From positions 1 through 5,541 of the forward strand of contig DASZWW010000455.1 in the NCBI GenBank assembly GCA_035546175.1: a DNA stretch of 5,541 nt. Direction: 5' to 3'. The DNA is from DASZFV01 sp035546175 (lineage in GTDB: Bacteria; Myxococcota_A; Polyangia; Fen-1088). Both the position numbers and the translations under genes were made by a program. Under the pieces are notes generated by a model, which had not been told where the DNA came from, ran no database searches, and was given only the letters and a program-made list of their open reading frames with translations. Of the stretch, positions 1 to 3,141 are shown one piece after another; positions within the stretch are counted from its first letter, which is position 1; each line of letters starts with the position of its first letter.

Positions 1-136
1 GGGCGCGGGCGGCGCGAAGCACAGCTCGGGCGGCGGCGGCTGCGCGCTCGCGGGCGCGTCGACGCGGCCCGCGGCCGTTTGGCTGCTCCTCGCGGCGGCG
101 CTCGCGATCGTCGTCACGCGCCGGCGGCGGCGTTAG
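1..136 (+). CDS. C-terminal fragment of a MYXO-CTERM surface-anchored protein
   Basis: Only the last 44 codons are visible, read from base 2 to a TAG at 134-136; the gene begins left of the window. The tail has the three-part layout of MYXO-CTERM sorting signals: a Gly/Ser-rich stretch with an invariant-type Cys (SSGGGGC, Cys at visible residue 14), a hydrophobic segment (about residues 24-38, AAVWLLLAAALAIVV), and a terminal cluster of five Arg (40-44). In Myxococcota such tails mark secreted proteins that are retained at the cell surface, with the Cys as the modified residue and the helix plus Arg cluster removed by a dedicated protease. The function of the body of the protein cannot be told from this piece. 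The gene converges on the DUF1566 lipoprotein gene, with 25 bp between the stops. A plain C-terminal membrane anchor is the alternative, but the Gly-Cys/helix/Arg order is characteristic. Confidence 0.85.
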   Translation, partial: GAGGAKHSSGGGGCALAGASTRPAAVWLLLAAALAIVVTRRRRR

Positions 137-139
137 GCT

Positions 140-161
140 CGGGCGCCGGCGGCGGCGCTCG
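140..161. terminator. GC-rich hairpin between convergent genes, possible bidirectional terminator
   Basis: The 25-bp gap between the two convergent stop codons can fold into a stem of nine pairs (140-148 with 153-161, including one G-U wobble at 142/159) closed by the four-base loop GCGG. The six inner pairs are all G-C. There is no T-run on either side, so it does not meet the usual rule for an intrinsic terminator. In sequence this rich in G and C, a hairpin of this size can also arise by chance. The position, squarely between two gene ends, is the main support. Confidence 0.3.
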
Positions 162-1049
162 CTACTTCACGCAGCGCACGCGGAACTGGCGCGCTTCGAC
201 GTCGCGGTCGGAGGCGCCGTAGAAGAAGTCGACGTACCACGCCGACCCCGAGCCGCCGGCCTCGGCCGTCCCCGTCCAGAAGTCCTCGGCCGGCGTGTCG
301 GGGAAGGCCGTCGCGTCGACGGCGGGGAACTCCTTCCCGTCGTCGATGATGGTCTGCGTCTCGGTGAGGCTCGGCACGCGCCAGCCCGCGCCGAGGCTCG
401 CGCAGTACCCGAGGGCGTCGCTCCACGAGTACGAGCCGGGGTCGAGCTTCTGCTGCCACACGAGCCCCGACGCCTGGTCGTACACCGTGCCGTTCGGCTG
501 GACCTGGTAGCGCGACACGCGGCACGTCAGGGGCGCCGACCGGACGCAGCGCACGAGGCTCGACTGGTTCTCGATGCCGTAGTCGGAGTAGCCGACGTCG
601 AAGCCGACGTACCAGTCGTCGCCTTGGTCGCCGTAGTACGCGGACGCCGTCCAGAACGTCGTCGGCGGCGTGTCCTTGAAGATCGCGTTGATGGTCGGAC
701 CCGGCGCCGCGATCGTGTAGTCGACGAGCGACACGAGCTCGAGCCGCGTCGGCAGCCGCCAGCCTTCGCCCTTGGCCGCGCAGTGGTCGACGGCCTCGCC
801 CTGCATGTACGCCTTGCCGTCGACCGTGGCCTCCCAGGTCAGCCCGGTCACCTGGTCGGTGATCGTGTCGTCGGCGTTCGCGGCATAGGCCATCGGGTGC
901 GGCAGGCCGGTGCTCGCGGGGTTCGGCATCGTGAAGCCGCCGCAGTCGTGCGCCGCCGGCGGCGCGTTGGAGCTCGAGCCGCAGCCCGCGGCCGCGGCGA
1001 CGGCGACGGCGCGCGCGCAGACCATCGGCCACGTTCGCCGGACGCTCAT
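162..1049 (-). CDS. Probable lipoprotein with two tandem DUF1566 (Lcl C-terminal-like) domains
   Basis: A 295-residue protein, probably exported and lipid-anchored. The ATG at 1049 is preferred because it gives a short basic N-terminus (MSVRR), a hydrophobic Ala/Val stretch and a lipobox-like AAGC with Cys23, followed by a Ser/Asn linker. An in-frame ATG at 1025 also keeps the Cys but loses the basic residues; starts nearer 1124 would add an Arg-rich leader and overlap the divergent gene. Two homologous domains follow, at about residues 62-170 and 187-294. Each carries, in order, a DQ-x-(T/S)GL-x-W motif, a Cys, GWR-x-P, FWT, WYV-x-F and a closing VRCV. These are hallmarks of DUF1566, a domain of unknown function also found at the C-terminus of the Legionella collagen-like adhesin and common in surface proteins of Myxococcota. 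Cys90/Cys168 and Cys216/Cys293 occupy matching places in the two copies and could form one disulfide per domain (inference). The precise role is unknown. Confidence 0.85.
   Translation of the reverse strand: MSVRRTWPMVCARAVAVAAAAGCGSSSNAPPAAHDCGGFTMPNPASTGLPHPMAYAANADDTITDQVTGLTWEATVDGKAYMQGEAVDHCAAKGEGWRLPTRLELVSLVDYTIAAPGPTINAIFKDTPPTTFWTASAYYGDQGDDWYVGFDVGYSDYGIENQSSLVRCVRSAPLTCRVSRYQVQPNGTVYDQASGLVWQQKLDPGSYSWSDALGYCASLGAGWRVPSLTETQTIIDDGKEFPAVDATAFPDTPAEDFWTGTAEAGGSGSAWYVDFFYGASDRDVEARQFRVRCVK
168..491 (-). repeat. Second DUF1566 domain copy (internal protein repeat)
   Basis: This codes for residues about 187-294 of the lipoprotein. It starts with VYDQASGLVW and ends with RVRCVK, and matches the first copy (540-866) motif by motif and in length (about 108 versus 109 residues). 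The copies agree at the Trp, Cys, GWR-x-P, FWT and WYV positions but differ at most others, so the duplication is old rather than recent. Confidence 0.8.
540..866 (-). repeat. First DUF1566 domain copy (internal protein repeat)
   Basis: This codes for residues about 62-170 of the lipoprotein, from TITDQVTGLTW to SSLVRCVR. It holds GWRLP at 96-100, FWTAS at 132-136 and WYVGF at 146-150. It is followed by a short linker containing Cys176 before the second copy begins. Confidence 0.8.
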
Positions 1050-1059
1050 CGTGGCCGGC

Positions 1060-1065
1060 ACTATA
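1060..1065 (-). promoter_or_regulatory. Possible -10 element (TATAGT) for the DUF1566 lipoprotein gene
   Basis: Read on the minus strand, 1065-1060 is TATAGT, one mismatch from TATAAT, and is one of the few AT-rich spots in the intergenic region. It lies ten bases upstream of the ATG at 1049, so a transcript would start within a few bases of the start codon and be nearly leaderless. No convincing -35 hexamer is seen 16-18 bases further upstream, and no Shine-Dalgarno sequence precedes the ATG. The assignment is tentative. Confidence 0.25.
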
Positions 1066-1084
1066 ACGCTTCGGACCCGCCGCC

Positions 1085-1096
1085 GGCGCGCGCGCC
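1085..1096. repeat. 12-bp perfect palindrome of alternating C and G in a divergent intergenic region
   Basis: The bases GGCGCGCGCGCC read the same on both strands. They lie between the two -10-like hexamers of the divergent gene pair, so they could be an operator or simply a GC-rich spacer. Alternating C/G of this length can adopt left-handed DNA under negative supercoiling. No function is shown by the sequence. Confidence 0.4.
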
Positions 1097-1099
1097 ACG

Positions 1100-1105
1100 T
1101 AGAAT
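1100..1105 (+). promoter_or_regulatory. Possible -10 element (TAGAAT) for the COG4705 membrane protein gene
   Basis: TAGAAT differs from TATAAT at one position and ends 13 bases before the GTG start at 1119, so the transcript would have a leader of only a few bases. No recognisable -35 element is present at the expected distance and no clear ribosome binding site precedes the GTG. Support is position and AT content only. Confidence 0.25.
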
Positions 1106-1118
1106 CCACGCGACGCTC

Positions 1119-1877
1119 GTGCAAACGGCCCCCCCCAGCAAGCTCCCCGCGGTCGACGGCGCGTTCTGGGTGATGAAGATCGCCGCCACGACGCTGGGCG
1201 AGACGGCCGGCGACCTGCTGTCGATGACCCTCGGGGTCGGCTACGCGGCGAGCTCCCTCACCCTCGTGTCGGCGTTCCTCGTCGCCCTCGGGCTGCAGCT
1301 CGCCTCGCGCCGCTACCGCCCTCCCGTGTACTGGCTCGTCATCCTGGCGACGAGCACGGCGGGCACGACGATGTCCGACTACATGGACCGCACGCTCGGC
1401 GTCGGCTACGCCAAGGGCGCGGCGCTGCTCGTCACGCTGCTGCTCGCGGTGCTCGGCCTCTGGCGCCTCGCGACGGGCTCGCTCTCCGTGGACCGCGTGA
1501 CGACGCGCAAGGCGGAGCTCTTCTACTGGATCGCCATCCTGGTCTCGAACACGCTCGGCACGGCGCTGGGAGACTTCCTCGCCGACGACTCGGGGCTCGG
1601 CTTCGCGGGCGGCGCGGCGCTCATCGGCGGCCTGCTCGCGCTCGTGCTGCTCGCGACCTTCTTGACGCGCGCCTCGCGCGTGCTGCTCTTCTGGGTCGCC
1701 TTCGTGCTCACGCGCCCGTTCGGCGCCACGCTCGGCGACGTGCTCACGAAGCCGCGCGACGCGGGTGGGCTCGGGCTCGGCACCAAGGGCTCGTCGGCCG
1801 TCCTCGCCGCGGTCCTCGTGGGCTTCGTGGCCTGGGCCGTCGCGAGGGAGCGCCGTCGCCTCGCGCCGCCCCCGTGA
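1119..1877 (+). CDS. COG4705-family membrane protein with four DUF347 repeats
   Basis: A 252-residue integral inner-membrane protein of unknown function. Four DUF347 repeats are visible. Each begins with an aromatic-Trp pair (FW16-17, YW71-72, YW136-137, FW191-192) and continues with a Gly and then an Asp exactly 15 residues after the Trp (Asp32, 87, 152, 207), as in TTLGETAGD, TSTAGTTMSD, SNTLGTALGD and TRPFGATLGD. Two hydrophobic segments per repeat suggest about eight membrane passes. The start is taken as GTG 1119 because the family's usual N-terminus (K-x-P then FW) lies upstream of the first ATG (1173); starting at that ATG would remove Trp17 of repeat 1. No other start codon is available nearby, and no good ribosome binding site is seen. 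Codons 4-6 contain a run of eight C. It is divergent from the lipoprotein gene and convergent with the cyclase gene. The intramembrane Asp residues suggest ion or proton handling, but this is inference only. Confidence 0.88.
   Translation: MQTAPPSKLPAVDGAFWVMKIAATTLGETAGDLLSMTLGVGYAASSLTLVSAFLVALGLQLASRRYRPPVYWLVILATSTAGTTMSDYMDRTLGVGYAKGAALLVTLLLAVLGLWRLATGSLSVDRVTTRKAELFYWIAILVSNTLGTALGDFLADDSGLGFAGGAALIGGLLALVLLATFLTRASRVLLFWVAFVLTRPFGATLGDVLTKPRDAGGLGLGTKGSSAVLAAVLVGFVAWAVARERRRLAPPP
1129..1136 (+). repeat. Eight-C homopolymer at the start of the COG4705 gene
   Basis: The run spans the end of codon 4 and all of codons 5 and 6 (GCC CCC CCC) of the membrane protein gene. A gain or loss of one C would shift the frame right after the GTG start. 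The ATG at 1173 lies downstream of the run and could restart translation, giving a protein without the first 18 residues. Confidence 0.9.
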
Positions 1878-1878
1878 C

Positions 1879-3141
1879 TCAGCGGCTCACCGACTGCGCC
1901 CAGGAGACGACGGCGCCGTCGCGGTTGGCGACGAACGACACGGCGCCGTCGTGCGAGATCACGACGGCGAGCCCCGTGGGGTGCCGCTGCACGAAGCGGT
2001 ACGCGGCGCGGTGCCGCGTGCCGACCTCCTCGACGGCGTTGAGCTCGCGCTCGCGGCCCTCGGTGTCGAGGGCGCGGTAGACGAGCGGCGGCGCCGGGAT
2101 CTCGCCGGAGACCTCGGCGCCGAAGCCGAGCAGCGCGAAGCGCTTGTCGAGCACGACGGCCCCGTCGATGGCCGCGAGCGAGGCCACGACGCGGCTCATC
2201 TCGAAGATGGCCTGCTCGAGCTTCTCGAGATCGGGGCTCGTGTCGCGCACGAAGTCGGCCCAGTCGACGGAGGCGTTCGTCGTGCGCGCCGCCAGCGTGT
2301 CGAGGAGCTGGAAGAGCAGCGTGCGGTAGCGGCGCGGCGGCTCGCTGCCGTCGAAGCGGTACTTGAGGGAGAGCCCCGCGAGGGCGCTCGGCGGCGCGTC
2401 GGGCGGCGCGTCGACGACGAGGATCAGGCCGCCGTGGCGCGCGCCGAGCACGAGCTGGATGGCGCGCCGGACCATCTGCTGCCCGACGAGGGCGACGAGG
2501 GTGGGCGCCGCGGCGGTGGGGACGGGGGCGCGCGCCTGCTGCTCGTCGTGCTGGCGCCGCACCTCCTCGCGCTCGCGCGCGAACATCCCCGTGAGCCACT
2601 CGGACTCGAAGACGTCGATCATGGCGTTGACGAGCTTGCCCTGCTCGAGGCCGCCGACCAGCTTGCCGGCGCAGCGCACGGCGAGGTGGCCGGGCGCCGT
2701 GACGTGGACGATGGGATCGTACGTCCAGTTCGGCACGACGCTGCGCCCACCCCAGGTGGGCGCGAGCCAGGCCGGCCCCGAGTGCGCGAGGCCCCAGATG
2801 CCCAGCTCGCCGCCGAAGACGTGCGCGCCGATGAGCGTCGTCTCGAAGGGCGCGGAGGGGCTGAGCTGGCGGATCTCGTCGGGCGTCGCCGCGCGGATGC
2901 GATCGAAGGGGAGGCGCAGGACGCCGTCGTTGGGCTCGCCCCGCTCCGGCAGCGCGTCGGGCGGCGTCAGCAGCAGCCGGAAGCGCGTGGGCCGCGTCTC
3001 CTCGGAGGTCAACGACGCGTGGTACGCGACGCTCAGGGCCTCGCACATCATCTCGTGCGAGATCGAGAGCGCGCGGCCCACGGGCCAGTGCTCGCGCACG
3101 TACCGCGCGAGGTCGGCAGGATAGTGGTAGGCGGGCGTCAT
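1879..3141 (-). CDS. Diadenylate cyclase (DAC domain) with N-terminal putative sensor domain
   Basis: A 420-residue cytoplasmic protein predicted to condense two ATP into the second messenger c-di-AMP. The C-terminal part (about residues 210-415) has the two DAC signatures: DGA at 326-328 (IDGAVVLD) and GTRHRAA at 374-380, followed by a beta-strand VVIS and a short acidic turn. At that turn most DAC enzymes have SEE, whose Glu binds metal; here it is SHD (396-398). The N-terminal part (about 1-185) includes HASLTSEETRP-x-RFRL and a GIWGLAHSG segment. It resembles the sensor-type region that precedes DAC in many myxobacterial and Bacteroidota proteins (probably the type called DACNV; not verified). 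A charged helix (about 186-204) links the halves. No signal peptide or membrane helix is seen. The start is the ATG that overlaps the upstream stop (ATGA); the frame stays open further upstream, but only as a shadow of the propeller gene. Synthase activity is likely but not certain. Confidence 0.85.
   Translation of the reverse strand: MTPAYHYPADLARYVREHWPVGRALSISHEMMCEALSVAYHASLTSEETRPTRFRLLLTPPDALPERGEPNDGVLRLPFDRIRAATPDEIRQLSPSAPFETTLIGAHVFGGELGIWGLAHSGPAWLAPTWGGRSVVPNWTYDPIVHVTAPGHLAVRCAGKLVGGLEQGKLVNAMIDVFESEWLTGMFAREREEVRRQHDEQQARAPVPTAAAPTLVALVGQQMVRRAIQLVLGARHGGLILVVDAPPDAPPSALAGLSLKYRFDGSEPPRRYRTLLFQLLDTLAARTTNASVDWADFVRDTSPDLEKLEQAIFEMSRVVASLAAIDGAVVLDKRFALLGFGAEVSGEIPAPPLVYRALDTEGRERELNAVEEVGTRHRAAYRFVQRHPTGLAVVISHDGAVSFVANRDGAVVSWAQSVSR
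3138..3141 (-). promoter_or_regulatory. ATGA stop/start overlap, translational coupling site
   Basis: On the minus strand these four bases read ATGA: the TGA ends the beta-propeller gene and the ATG starts the cyclase gene. The bases just upstream (GCTCCAGCG) contain no Shine-Dalgarno motif, so the cyclase probably depends on ribosomes finishing the upstream gene. This ties the amounts of the two proteins together. Confidence 0.75.

Noticed and set aside
133..1098. Minus-strand frame (321 codons) overlapping the DUF1566 gene
   Set aside because: It is a register shadow with Arg-dominated composition; the DUF1566 frame has ordered motifs and a lipoprotein signal.
624..1118. Upstream extension of the COG4705 reading frame on the plus strand
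   Set aside because: It would run antisense through half of the DUF1566 gene with Arg-rich low-complexity sequence. The family-like N-terminus begins near GTG 1119.
1523..3046. Minus-strand open frame in another register across the cyclase and membrane protein genes
   Set aside because: It is a frame shadow: extremely Arg/Ala-rich, and it crosses the end of a convincing gene on the other strand.
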